In this document: piece after piece, positions 23,744 through 32,396 of the stretch
How positions within the stretch are numbered: position 1 is the stretch's first letter
Layout of the letters: each line of letters starts with the position of its first letter
NCBI GenBank assembly: GCA_028279875.1
Contig: JANQMU010000123.1
Span: 1 to 39,791, forward strand
Length of the DNA stretch: 39,791 nucleotides
Origin: Rhizobiaceae bacterium
GTDB taxonomy: Bacteria > Pseudomonadota > Alphaproteobacteria > Rhizobiales > Rhizobiaceae
Direction: 5' to 3'
Program-made: the position numbers and the translations under genes
The notes under the pieces: model-generated
Database searches by the model: none
What the model was told of the DNA's origin: nothing
What the model saw: the letters and a program-made list of their open reading frames with translations, nothing else

Positions 23744-24357
23744 GACGGCGCTCCGGCAAGGCCCGTCCCGATCATCGCATCGCGCGTGACCAGGCCGGCA
23801 AGCGCGTCCTCGGTCAGGTCTTCGCTTCCCTGCGGCCGCATCGGGATCACAAGATAGCGCAACTCGGCCGTCGAATCCCACACCCGGATCTTCACATCCG
23901 GATCCAGCGACACGCCGAATTCCTCCAGCACGCCACGCGGATCGATCACTGCCCGCGACCGGTATGGCGGCGATTTATACCAGACCGGCGGCAGCCCAAG
24001 CACGCTCCACGGATAGCAGGAGCACAGGGTGCAGACGACCAGATTGTGCGTGTCGGGCGTGTTGAAGACCGCCCGCATGTGCTCGCCCTGCCGGCCGGTA
24101 AAGCCAAGGGACGCAATCGCCGCCGTGGCGTCCTCCCTCAGCCAGTCTGCATAGGCATCGTCGCACCAGGCGCGGGCCACCACCTTTGCGCCGTTCTGCG
24201 GGCCGATCTTGTTTTGATAGGTATCGACAATGGCATCGATCGCGGCCGGATCGATGAGTCCCTTGTCGCTCAATATGGTCTCCAGCGCTCGCACGCGGGC
24301 GGTCATCGGATCGTAGTGATTGTCGTGGTGGTGATCTGGTTCGTCGGCGTGGGTCAT
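23740..24357 (-). CDS. nthA: Nitrile hydratase alpha subunit, cobalt type
   Basis: A 205-aa catalytic subunit. The metal centre CTLCSC occurs at 109-114 (VVCTLCSCYPW). Threonine in the second position marks the cobalt type; iron enzymes have serine there. The two middle ligands Cys112 and Cys114 are those oxidised to sulfinic and sulfenic acids. ARAWCDDAYADWL and the C-terminal RYLVIPMRP are canonical. A His/Asp-rich N-terminus (DEPDHHHDNHYD) could help hold metal. The operon order alpha, beta, accessory is that of low- and high-molecular-mass Co enzymes. No amidase gene for the next step is present nearby. Confidence 0.95.
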   Translation of the reverse strand: MTHADEPDHHHDNHYDPMTARVRALETILSDKGLIDPAAIDAIVDTYQNKIGPQNGAKVVARAWCDDAYADWLREDATAAIASLGFTGRQGEHMRAVFNTPDTHNLVVCTLCSCYPWSVLGLPPVWYKSPPYRSRAVIDPRGVLEEFGVSLDPDVKIRVWDSTAELRYLVIPMRPQGSEDLTEDALAGLVTRDAMIGTGLAGAPS

Positions 24358-24424
24358 GCCGCGAATTTACCGCATCGCCAGCATCAGTACATTCAATTTC
24401 TTTGAATCGAGATTCCCCGCCCGC

Positions 24425-25018
24425 TCAAAGGACCATGGGGATCAGCGTCGCCGCCAGCAGGACGCCCATGGTGATGTTGAACCATTTAAGCCGCGCCGGG
24501 TTGGACAGCACCCGCCGCAGCACGGTGCCGAAGCCGGCCCATACGGAAACACTCGGGAAATTGATGGCGACAAACACCGCCATGACCAGCAGCACCGACA
24601 CGAGTGGCGTTGCCGGATCGGCATAGAGCACCATCGCGGTCAGGGCCATCATCCAGGCCTTCGGGTTGACCCATTGAAACGCCGCTGCCTGAAGCAGGGT
24701 CAGCGGCTTGGAGACGGTCTCTACATCATCGACACTGCGATTGCTGGCGATTTTCCACGACAGGAAGAGCAGATAGGAGCCGCCGGCAATCTTCAGGATC
24801 AGATTGAGGGTCGGCCAGGTCGACAACAGCGCACCCAGGCCGGAGCCGACACCGAACAGGAGGGACGCGAAACCGACGGCAATGCCGCACATATGGGGAA
24901 TGGTCCGCGCGAACCCGAAATTAGCGCCCGAGGCCAGCAGCATCAGATTGTTTGGCCCCGGCGTGATCGATGAAACGAAGGCGAATGCGGCAAGTGCCAG
25001 AAATGTCTCGGCGGCCAT
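24425..25018 (-). CDS. LysE/RhtB-family amino acid exporter
   Basis: A 197-aa inner-membrane protein with six hydrophobic segments. The N-terminal ITPGPNNLMLLASGANFG block is the family signature, and the central QWVNPKAWMMALTA stretch is conserved. Members export amino acids such as lysine, threonine, homoserine or leucine. It lies 48 bp behind ilvH on the same strand, at the end of an operon that makes and regulates acetohydroxyacid synthase, so branched-chain or related amino acids are plausible substrates; that is inference from position. Confidence 0.88.
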   Translation of the reverse strand: MAAETFLALAAFAFVSSITPGPNNLMLLASGANFGFARTIPHMCGIAVGFASLLFGVGSGLGALLSTWPTLNLILKIAGGSYLLFLSWKIASNRSVDDVETVSKPLTLLQAAAFQWVNPKAWMMALTAMVLYADPATPLVSVLLVMAVFVAINFPSVSVWAGFGTVLRRVLSNPARLKWFNITMGVLLAATLIPMVL

Positions 25019-25066
25019 TCAGCACCTCTCAATTCCCCGCGCGCAGCGGGCCGGATCGGGAACGTC

Positions 25067-25639
25067 TCACATTCCTTCCGAGCCGCGATTGAGCGCCGCA
25101 ACGCCGGTGCGGCAGACTTCGACCAGGCCGAGCGGACGCATGATCGAAATGAACTGCTCGATTTTGGAAACACGGCCGGTGATCTCGAAGATGAAGTGCT
25201 CCGTATTGGCATCGATCACCTGGGCGCGGAAGGCATCGGCAAGGCGCAGCGCCTCGACCCGGTGCTCCCCGCCACCCTTGACCTTGATCAGCGCCAGTTC
25301 CCGTTCCAGCGGCTTTTCGTGGCCGCGCTCGCGGGCCCGCAACGACAGATCGACGACGAGATGCACAGGCACGATGCGCTCGAGCTGGTGCTTGATCTGT
25401 TCCAGCACATGCGGCGTGCCGCGGGTGACGATGGTGATCCGCGAAATATGGGCTTCATGTTCCGTTTCCGAGACCGTCAGGCTCTCGATATTGTAACCGC
25501 GCCCCGAAAAAAGGCCGATGACACGGGCAAGGACACCCGGTTCGTTGTCGCAGACGACCGACAGCGTCCGTGTCTCCCGCTGTTCGGTTTCCTTGGCGAT
25601 GAAATAGGCCGATCCGGTCGGCTGGTGCTGTGCGTTCAT
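25067..25639 (-). CDS. ilvH: Acetolactate synthase small (regulatory) subunit
   Basis: A 190-aa regulatory subunit (IlvH/IlvN) that stimulates the large subunit and confers valine feedback inhibition. The N-terminal ACT domain is clear (TLSVVCDNEPGVLARVIGLF, then SGRGYNIESLTV), followed by the C-terminal half with RELALIKVKG, FRAQVIDANTEHFIFEITG and the IEQFISIMRPLGLVEVCRTG end. The ATG at 25639 overlaps the stop of the upstream DMT transporter gene by 4 bp. About 25 residues before the ACT domain form the usual short extension seen in alphaproteobacteria. Confidence 0.95.
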   Translation of the reverse strand: MNAQHQPTGSAYFIAKETEQRETRTLSVVCDNEPGVLARVIGLFSGRGYNIESLTVSETEHEAHISRITIVTRGTPHVLEQIKHQLERIVPVHLVVDLSLRARERGHEKPLERELALIKVKGGGEHRVEALRLADAFRAQVIDANTEHFIFEITGRVSKIEQFISIMRPLGLVEVCRTGVAALNRGSEGM

Positions 25640-26562
25640 GAGGTTCGTTCCCCGATTGAAAGTACTCTTTTGCCGGTGCCAAGCCGGGCGACTGCGACAC
25701 CGAGAATGATAATGGCCATGGCGACGAGGGATTGCGCCGGCAGCCTTTCGCCGAGAATAAGCGCCGCCCACAACACGCCGGCCGCCGGCACCAGGAGATT
25801 GATCTGCCCGAAAAATGTGGCGCCCTGCCGCGCGATGATCCGGAACATCAGCAATGTCGCAATCCCCGACGGAAAGACGCCGAGCAACAGGATCGCGATC
25901 CACACCGGCGGTGACGGCAGATCGGTCGGCAACGGCTCGACCAGCAGGGCGGCCAGCACCAGCAAGGCGAAGGACCAGGCGACGACCCGCGCAAACATCG
26001 GACCGGCCTGCAGATGGAGAAGCCGCTTGGTCAGGACCGCATTGACCCCATAGGAAAGCGCCGCGCCGATCACCGCAAGCTGCCGCCAGATATGGCCGTC
26101 CGTCTGCTGGACAACATCCGGCCAGAACAGAACCATCAGCCCGGCGATCCCGAACAGGACGCCGACGATTTTGGCAACGTTCATCTTTTCGTCATGGGTG
26201 GCGAAATGCGCAAGCACGATGGTCGTCAGTGGCATGGCGCCCATCAGGATCGCCGCCAGCCCGGCGGTGATTTCCTCGACACCCCAGGTAATGAGGGTGA
26301 ATGGCAGGGCGAAACCGAAAAAGGCCACCAGAATGATCGTCAGATGATCGGAACGGCTGGCCAGCAGCCTCTGTCCCGAAACCAGGGAAATGATGACGAA
26401 AGTCGCCAGGGCAATGCCCTGCCGGGCCGCGGTCACCGTCACCGGCGGAATTTCGGTAACGGCAATTTTCAGCAGCATGAAGCTGGCGCCCCAAAGGGCC
26501 GCCAGCAGGCACAACAGCCCGTAATCGACAAATCCGGGCCGCAGGCTTGGAGTTTCCGCCAT
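25636..26562 (-). CDS. DMT-superfamily (EamA) transporter
   Basis: A 308-aa inner-membrane protein with ten hydrophobic segments in two EamA repeats. The first begins CLLAALWGASFMLLKIAV and the second begins at about residue 155 with AVIGAALSYGVNAVLTK. EamA proteins export amino acids and other small metabolites, although many are unassigned. It is sandwiched between ilvI (28 bp upstream) and ilvH (4-bp overlap), so its expression is tied to acetolactate synthase. That position hints at export of branched-chain acids or 2-oxo acids. Confidence 0.88.
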   Translation of the reverse strand: MAETPSLRPGFVDYGLLCLLAALWGASFMLLKIAVTEIPPVTVTAARQGIALATFVIISLVSGQRLLASRSDHLTIILVAFFGFALPFTLITWGVEEITAGLAAILMGAMPLTTIVLAHFATHDEKMNVAKIVGVLFGIAGLMVLFWPDVVQQTDGHIWRQLAVIGAALSYGVNAVLTKRLLHLQAGPMFARVVAWSFALLVLAALLVEPLPTDLPSPPVWIAILLLGVFPSGIATLLMFRIIARQGATFFGQINLLVPAAGVLWAALILGERLPAQSLVAMAIIILGVAVARLGTGKRVLSIGERTS

Positions 26563-26590
26563 CAAACGATCCAAAACACCCCGCCTTGCC

Positions 26591-28369
26591 CTATACGAGC
26601 GCCTTGCCCTTGGAATCGATCGCCGAAGCGACGGCATCATCCGTTGCTTCGTCCGGCAGCAGCATCTCATTATGCGCCTTGCCCGACGGAATCATCGGAA
26701 AACAATTGGCGAGATTGGCAACCCGGCAATCGAACAGGACCGGCTTGTCGACGGAGACCATTTCGTTGATCGCATCGTCCAGTTCATCGGGTTTTTGCGT
26801 GCGCAATCCGACACATCCATAGGCCTCCGCCAGCTTGACGAAATCCGGCATCGCTTCCGTGTAGGAATGCGACAGGCGGTTGCCATGCAGCAATTGCTGC
26901 CACTGGCGCACCATGCCCATATACTGGTTGTTGAGGATGAAGATCTTGATCGGCGCTTCATGCTGCACGGCCGACGACATTTCCTGGATCGTCATCTGCA
27001 CGGACGCATCGCCTGCAATGTCGATGACCAGCGCATCGGGATGGGCGATCTGCACGCCGAGGGCAGCCGGCAGGCCATAGCCCATGGTGCCAAGGCCGCC
27101 CGATGTCATCCACCGGTTCGGTTCCTCGAAACCGTAAAACTGCGCCGCCCACATCTGGTGCTGGCCAACCTCCGTGGTGATGAAGGTATCGCGATCCTTC
27201 GTCAGGTCGTAAAGGCGCTGGATGGCGTATTGCGGCATGATGAAGTCTTTGCTCGGCGTGTAGCCCAGCGAATTGCGCGCCCGCCAGCTTGCAATCGTCG
27301 CCCACCATTCCTTCAGCGCCTTGTCTTCCGCCTTGGCCGAGGAAGCCCGCCACAGGCGCACCATGTCTTCAAGCACATGTCCCGCATCACCAATAATCGG
27401 CACGTCGATATGGACATTCTTGTTGATCGAGGACGGGTCGATATCGACATGGATCTTCTTCGAACCGGGTGAAAACGCATCCAGCCTACCGGTAATCCGG
27501 TCGTCAAAACGCGCGCCGATACACACCATGACATCGCAATCATGCATGGCCATATTGGCTTCATAAGTTCCGTGCATGCCCAGCATGCCGAGCCAATTGT
27601 CGCCCGAAGCCGGATAGGCACCAAGCCCCATCAGCGTCGACGTGATGGGGAAATTCGTCAGTTGCACGAGTTCGCGCAGCAGGTGGCTTGCCTCCGGGCC
27701 GGCATTGACGACGCCGCCGCCCGAATAGATCACCGGCCGCTTCGCACTGGCCATCAGTTCGATCGCTGCGCGGATCGCATCGAGATCGCCCTGGACCTTC
27801 GGCATATAACCCTTCAGTTCGGAGACCGGCGACGGCGGCGTATAGTCTCCGGTGGCGAACTGGACATCCTTCGGAATGTCGACGACCACCGGACCCGGAC
27901 GGCCGGTCCTGGCAATCCGGAAGGCTTCATGCAGGATGCCCGGCAGTTCCTTGATGTTCCGCACAAGCCAGTTGTGCTTGGTGCACGGACGTGTGATCCC
28001 CACCGTGTCGCATTCCTGAAAGGCGTCGGACCCGATCAGCGGCGTCGGCACCTGGCCTGAAATACAGACAATGGGAACCGAATCCATCAGCGCGTCCTGC
28101 AGGGCGGTCACGACATTGGTGGCACCGGGTCCCGATGTCACCAGCGCAACACCGACCTTGCCGGTGGAGCGGGCATACCCTTCGGCCGCATGTCCGGCGC
28201 CCTGCTCGTGGCGCACCAGGATATGGTTGACATCCTCCTGCTGAAAAAGCTCGTCATAGATCGGCAGTACCGCCCCGCCAGGATATCCGAAGACGTCTTC
28301 GACGCCATTGTCCTTCAGCGCCTGGACAACCATTTCCGCGCCCGTCATCTCGCGTTTCGTACCACTCAT
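26591..28369 (-). CDS. ilvI: Acetolactate synthase large (catalytic) subunit
   Basis: A 592-aa ThDP enzyme that condenses pyruvate with pyruvate or 2-oxobutyrate, the first common step of valine, leucine and isoleucine synthesis. The N-terminal ALKDNGVEDVFGYPGGAVLP, the glutamate-bearing VRHEQGAGHAAEGYAR, the central FAD-region YSGGGVVNAG and the ThDP/Mg2+ motif GDASVQMTIQEM...NNQYMGM are all present. The start ATG at 28369 (MSGTKREMTGAEM) gives normal length; the longer frame enters the attenuator. Expression is probably governed by the leader peptide and terminator upstream. Confidence 0.97.
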   Translation of the reverse strand: MSGTKREMTGAEMVVQALKDNGVEDVFGYPGGAVLPIYDELFQQEDVNHILVRHEQGAGHAAEGYARSTGKVGVALVTSGPGATNVVTALQDALMDSVPIVCISGQVPTPLIGSDAFQECDTVGITRPCTKHNWLVRNIKELPGILHEAFRIARTGRPGPVVVDIPKDVQFATGDYTPPSPVSELKGYMPKVQGDLDAIRAAIELMASAKRPVIYSGGGVVNAGPEASHLLRELVQLTNFPITSTLMGLGAYPASGDNWLGMLGMHGTYEANMAMHDCDVMVCIGARFDDRITGRLDAFSPGSKKIHVDIDPSSINKNVHIDVPIIGDAGHVLEDMVRLWRASSAKAEDKALKEWWATIASWRARNSLGYTPSKDFIMPQYAIQRLYDLTKDRDTFITTEVGQHQMWAAQFYGFEEPNRWMTSGGLGTMGYGLPAALGVQIAHPDALVIDIAGDASVQMTIQEMSSAVQHEAPIKIFILNNQYMGMVRQWQQLLHGNRLSHSYTEAMPDFVKLAEAYGCVGLRTQKPDELDDAINEMVSVDKPVLFDCRVANLANCFPMIPSGKAHNEMLLPDEATDDAVASAIDSKGKALV

Positions 28370-28438
28370 CTTTCCGTTCCGTTTGCCCGTTACCGTTCCC
28401 GCACCGAATGGTCCTTTTGCGCCCGGTGCAATTGCCAT

Positions 28439-28461
28439 AAAAAAAGGCCCCCTTGGGAGCC
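28439..28461 (-). terminator. ilvI attenuator terminator
   Basis: Read on the minus strand, GGCTCC (28461-28456) and GGGGCC (28451-28446) form a six-pair stem with a CAAG loop, followed directly by seven T residues. It lies between the leader peptide stop and ilvI, the position of an attenuator. Confidence 0.8.
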
Positions 28462-28467
28462 TCGTTC

Positions 28468-28517
28468 TGCGCATGGGTGGCTGCCGCCGGATGGTTACAC
28501 CATCCTGCCCATACGCA
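28468..28517 (-). promoter_or_regulatory. ilvI leader RNA pause/antitermination structures
   Basis: On the minus strand, TGCGTATGGG (28517-28508) pairs over ten positions with CCCATGCGCA (28477-28468). Nested inside is a perfect 7-bp hairpin GGATGGT-GTA-ACCATCC (28505-28489) that includes the leader stop codon. GGCAGCC at 28485-28479 could instead pair with the terminator's 5' arm GGCTCC, with one bulge, as an antiterminator. The Leu-Ile-Val-Val codons lie at 28533-28522, just before the first stem, so a stalled ribosome would disturb it. Confidence 0.65.
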
Positions 28518-28548
28518 TTCCCACCACAATAAGCCGGTTGTCGATCAT
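28495..28548 (-). CDS. ilvI attenuator leader peptide
   Basis: A 17-codon frame, MIDNRLIVVGMRMGRMV, ends within a hairpin 34 bp before the terminator stem. It holds Leu, Ile, Val, Val in a row plus a final Val, matching a leader that senses charged branched-chain tRNAs. No clear Shine-Dalgarno sequence is visible before the ATG, which is not rare for such leaders. Confidence 0.7.
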   Translation of the reverse strand: MIDNRLIVVGMRMGRMV

Positions 28549-28718
28549 GCGCGGGACGTTAGCCGCAAAGCCCACAGGCGTCAATGCCGCAGCACACAAT
28601 CTGCCATCTTCGGCGGCCGGCCGCCCGTCGGCAGCCGCAACGCGGCGAAAAAAACCGGTTGTTAACGATAATGTGGCATCGTGGGCGGCATTCAGGACCA
28701 ATCGACGAACAGAGTGAC

Positions 28719-30611
28719 ATGACCGCGGTATCGAACACGAAAGAGAGGCGTGACGCGTCCTATCCGACCCGCGTTCTGGGCTATGTCGTCAAGTGCAACG
28801 GCGCGCGCGCGACCGTCGCCGCCAGCGCCGCGATGGATGACAATTCCCTCGCCGGCGCCATGTCCGTCGGGCGCCTGATCTCCATTCGTGTCGGGGAAAA
28901 CCGGGTGGTCGCCCTGGTCTACAGCATGCACAGCCCCGGCGAGGTCTGGGCCGAGCACACCGCCAATGTCATGCATTTCGAGGTCGAACTCGTTGGTGAA
29001 ATCCGCGGCGACGGCGAACAGACGCGATTCAGCGCCGGCATCTCGGATTATCCGACATTGGGGTCCGTCGCCCATCATATCAGGACCGACGATCTGGATG
29101 CCATCTATGCGGTCGACGGTTCCAATCCCGTGACCATCGGCCATCTGACGCAGAATTCGAAGATCGCCGCATCGATTTCCGCCGACGCGCTTCTCGACCG
29201 GCACTTTGCCATCGTCGGCACAACCGGGGTCGGGAAATCGACCGCCGTGTCGCTTCTGGTCAACCGGATCGTCGATGTGTGTCCGGACCTGCGCGTCCTC
29301 ATTCTCGATCCCCACAATGAGTTTGCCGCGGCCTTCAAGAACCGCGCCCATCTGATCGACACCGACACGCTGGATCTGCCGTTCTGGCTGTTCCGCCTCG
29401 AGGAATTCGCCGAGGTGATCTTCCGGGGACGGCCGGTGATCGCCGAAGAAGTCGACATGCTTCGTGATCTGATCGCCGATGCCAAGCGCAACTTCAGGGG
29501 CAGTCCCGAAGGCGGGTTGATCAACCGACGCCTCGACCGGTCCTCGATCACCTCGGACACGCCCGTCCCCTACCGCGTCGCCGATCTCCTGGCGCTGATC
29601 GACGAGCGCATCGGTCAGTTGGAGGGCCGCGAGGAAAAACCGCATCTGAGAACCCTGAAGGTGCGCATCACCTCGGTCATCAATGACCCGCGCTTCCGCT
29701 TCATGTTCTCCAACAACACCATCAACGACACCATCGCCGAGGTGATCAGCGACATTTTCCGCATTCCGGGCAATGGCCAGCCGATCACCTCGTTCCAGCT
29801 TTCCGGTATTCCCTCCGAAGTGGTCAATGCGGTGGCGTCGGTGCTGTGCCGCATGGCCTTCGAAATCGCCCTGTGGAGCGATGGCCGGATGCGGATCCTG
29901 GTGCTGTGCGAAGAAGCCCACCGCTATGTCCCCGCCGACCGGGAACTCGGCTTCTTCCCGACCCGCCAGGCGGTTGCCAGGATCGCCAAGGAGGGGCGCA
30001 AATACGGCGTCGGCCTCGGCGTCATCACCCAGCGGCCCGGAGAACTGGACCCGACGATCCTGTCGCAGTGTTCGACGGTGTTTGCGATGCGGCTGGCCAA
30101 CGACCATGACCAGGAAATCATCCGTTCGGCCATCTCCAATTCCTCCAGTTCGACCACCAGTTTCCTGTCGGCCATCGGCAATGGCGAAGCGATCGCATTC
30201 GGCGAAGCGGTGGCCATCCCGATGCGCATGTGCTTTGAAAGGCTGCCGGAATCCGAACTGCCGAAAACGGCAAGCGGAGCCGACAGGCATGCTATGGGAT
30301 CGGTGGGCAAAACCGGCATGCCCGATATCGGGCGCATCGTCAGGAACATGCGCCACGCCGACGACATGGTAACCAGTCCGCCACCGCTTTGGCAGCAGCA
30401 GAAGGCAGGGTCTGTCGAACCCCGATTGGCCGATCTGCAGGGCTGGGATCAGATTTCCAGCGATCCCTTTGTCGACCCGGCCGCAGACGCGCCGCAACCG
30501 GACAAGTCAAAACAGTCGGAAGGCGGCTCGCTCGGCTCTGTCCATTCGCAGGCCGATCGCGGTGTGCTGTTCAAGGAATCGCTGCTCAAAAAACCAACTC
30601 CTGACAGTTAG
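28719..30611 (+). CDS. HerA-like ATPase (DUF87)
   Basis: A 630-aa member of the HerA/FtsK superfamily. An N-terminal beta-barrel-like HAS domain covers about residues 15-125. Walker A GTTGVGKST is at 167-175, with VLILDPHNEFAAAF after it. Walker B-like ILVLCEEAHRYVP and the conserved GLGVITQRPGELDPTILSQC with FAMRLAND follow. HerA hexamers translocate DNA and usually act with the nuclease NurA; no NurA gene is in this window. The C-terminal 100 residues are low-complexity and acidic. The start at 28719 comes 170 bp divergent from the ilvI leader. DNA end processing or a defence role are both possible. Confidence 0.85.
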   Translation: MTAVSNTKERRDASYPTRVLGYVVKCNGARATVAASAAMDDNSLAGAMSVGRLISIRVGENRVVALVYSMHSPGEVWAEHTANVMHFEVELVGEIRGDGEQTRFSAGISDYPTLGSVAHHIRTDDLDAIYAVDGSNPVTIGHLTQNSKIAASISADALLDRHFAIVGTTGVGKSTAVSLLVNRIVDVCPDLRVLILDPHNEFAAAFKNRAHLIDTDTLDLPFWLFRLEEFAEVIFRGRPVIAEEVDMLRDLIADAKRNFRGSPEGGLINRRLDRSSITSDTPVPYRVADLLALIDERIGQLEGREEKPHLRTLKVRITSVINDPRFRFMFSNNTINDTIAEVISDIFRIPGNGQPITSFQLSGIPSEVVNAVASVLCRMAFEIALWSDGRMRILVLCEEAHRYVPADRELGFFPTRQAVARIAKEGRKYGVGLGVITQRPGELDPTILSQCSTVFAMRLANDHDQEIIRSAISNSSSSTTSFLSAIGNGEAIAFGEAVAIPMRMCFERLPESELPKTASGADRHAMGSVGKTGMPDIGRIVRNMRHADDMVTSPPPLWQQQKAGSVEPRLADLQGWDQISSDPFVDPAADAPQPDKSKQSEGGSLGSVHSQADRGVLFKESLLKKPTPDS

Positions 30612-31504
30612 GACATCGCCTCCCAGTCATCGCCGAACTGGTTTCGAAACCAGGTCATCTGCCGTTTGGCATATTGCCGCGTGGCGATCGCCGCCCGTTC
30701 GACGGCCTCGTCGACCGACAGGCGCCCGGCCAGAAAGGCGGCAATCTCGCGAACGCCGATGGCCTTCATCGCCGGCAGGTCCGGCGCAAGCTCCAGGGCC
30801 AGCAGTGCCTCGACCTCTTCGACCGCACCGCCCGCCATCATGTTTTCAAAACGGGCCCGGATCCGTTGCCGTAGAACATCGCGATCCGGCCGAAACACGA
30901 TCTTGCGCACCGCATTTCCGTCGACGAGCGCCTTGCCGCGGCCGTCCTGAAACGCGCTGATCGATCGGCCGGTCGCCTCGAACACTTCCAGGGCCCGCAC
31001 GATGCGCTGACCGTCGCCGGCCTTCAGCCTGGCGGCGACGGCCGGATCACACCGCTGCAGTTCCGCATGCAGAATGGCGGACCCTTCCCGTGAAAGCCTC
31101 TCCCGCCAATGGTTCCGCACCGCTTCGGGAATCGCCGGCATGGAGGACAGCCCGCCGAGCAGCGCCTTGAAATAAAGGCCCGTCCCGCCGGCGAAAATCA
31201 CGGTCCTGCCCGCCATATCGCCTTCGCGAAGCAGGGTCTCGACATCGCGTGACCAGCGTCCCACGGAATAGGGCTGCGCCGCTGGAACATGCCCATACAG
31301 AAAATGCGGAATGCGATTCATATCGGCATCCGACGGCCGCGCGGTCAGCACCTTCAGCACATCATAGACCTGCATGGAATCGGCATTGACGATGACACCG
31401 CGCGATTGCGCCGCCAGATCGAGGGCCAGTGCGGACTTGCCGCTGGCTGTCGGTCCGGCTATCAGAACCGTCTCTACCGCCTCTCCGTCAACTGGACTGT
31501 CCAT
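30608..31504 (-). CDS. miaA: tRNA dimethylallyltransferase MiaA
   Basis: A 298-aa enzyme that adds the dimethylallyl group to A37 of tRNAs reading UNN codons. The P-loop GPTASGKSALALDLA starts at residue 17, followed by IVNADSMQVYD, a key substrate-binding block, then FAGGTGLYFKAL and the C-terminal RQYAKRQMTWFRNQF. The start codon at 31504 interlocks with the divergent serB start, and the stop overlaps the convergent HerA gene by 4 bp. Both ends are therefore packed without any intergenic DNA. Confidence 0.95.
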   Translation of the reverse strand: MDSPVDGEAVETVLIAGPTASGKSALALDLAAQSRGVIVNADSMQVYDVLKVLTARPSDADMNRIPHFLYGHVPAAQPYSVGRWSRDVETLLREGDMAGRTVIFAGGTGLYFKALLGGLSSMPAIPEAVRNHWRERLSREGSAILHAELQRCDPAVAARLKAGDGQRIVRALEVFEATGRSISAFQDGRGKALVDGNAVRKIVFRPDRDVLRQRIRARFENMMAGGAVEEVEALLALELAPDLPAMKAIGVREIAAFLAGRLSVDEAVERAAIATRQYAKRQMTWFRNQFGDDWEAMS

Positions 31505-32396
31505 GCCCCTCGTTGCCACGCTTATAGCCGATCCGTCAAACCCGGCGCTGACCGCCAGGCGCGCCGAACAGGCCGCCAGCGCCGTTTCCGGCGGTTCGCC
31601 CGATTGGCTGGCCGACAGCATTGCCTGCGATATCGTCCTGCCTGACGGCCTGGAGCCCGAGGCGGCAGACAGCGCGCTTCGTGCGGCACTTAACGGCGCG
31701 CCGGTGGATATCGTGGTGCAACCCTCCCGGTCCCGCCGCAAGAAACTGCTCATCGCGGACATGGATTCCACCATGATCCGTCAGGAATGCATCGACGAAC
31801 TGGCCGACGAGGCAGGCTTCGGTGAGCGTGTCGCCGCGATCACCGCCCTTGCCATGAACGGCGAAATCGAATTCGAGTCCGCCATGCGCGAGCGGGTCAG
31901 TGTCCTCAAGGGCCTGCCGGTCGACATCATCGACAAGGTGCTCGCCGAACGGATCGAACTGACGCCGGGCGGACGCGAACTCATCGCCACCATGAAAAAA
32001 AGCGGCGCCCACACCGCGCTGGTGTCGGGCGGCTTCACCCATTTCACCGGTCCGGTCGCGGCCATGCTGGGATTTGATGAAAATCGCGCCAATGTTCTCC
32101 TGGCGCAGGACGGTGTCCTGACCGGAACCGTCGCCGAACCGGTGCTCGGACAACAGGCCAAGGTCGACTGCCTGCACCATCTCATTGACAGGCACGATCT
32201 GGCAATGCACGAAACCCTGGCCGTCGGCGATGGCGCCAACGATCTCGGCATGCTGTCGCTGGCCGGAAGCGGTGTTGCCCTCCACGCAAAACCCGTTGTC
32301 GCGGCACAGTCGAAAATGCGCATTGACCACGGTGACTTGACGGCCCTTCTTTACATCCAGGGTTATCGAAAATCGGAATTCGAGGTGCCGCTATGA
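31503..32396 (+). CDS. serB: Phosphoserine phosphatase SerB
   Basis: A 297-aa HAD-family phosphatase catalysing the last step of serine synthesis. The catalytic aspartates are in DMDST (86-90); motif II SGGFTHF, the Lys region, and motif III GDGANDLGML are intact. The N-terminal part (about 80 residues, VATLIADPSNPALT) is the ACT-like extension of proteobacterial SerB. The ATG at 31503 overlaps the divergent miaA ATG by two bases; this start matches homologues in length. Its stop overlaps the GNAT gene start by 4 bp. Confidence 0.95.
   Translation: MPLVATLIADPSNPALTARRAEQAASAVSGGSPDWLADSIACDIVLPDGLEPEAADSALRAALNGAPVDIVVQPSRSRRKKLLIADMDSTMIRQECIDELADEAGFGERVAAITALAMNGEIEFESAMRERVSVLKGLPVDIIDKVLAERIELTPGGRELIATMKKSGAHTALVSGGFTHFTGPVAAMLGFDENRANVLLAQDGVLTGTVAEPVLGQQAKVDCLHHLIDRHDLAMHETLAVGDGANDLGMLSLAGSGVALHAKPVVAAQSKMRIDHGDLTALLYIQGYRKSEFEVPL

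Noticed and set aside
28692..30497. 601-codon minus-strand frame opposite the HerA gene
   Set aside because: The plus strand carries Walker and HerA motifs; the minus frame is a GC-rich antisense shadow with no motif.
28719..30611. HerA as part of a defence island
   Set aside because: Neighbours are ilvI and miaA-serB housekeeping genes and there is no NurA, SIR2 or other partner, so a defence role is not supported by context.
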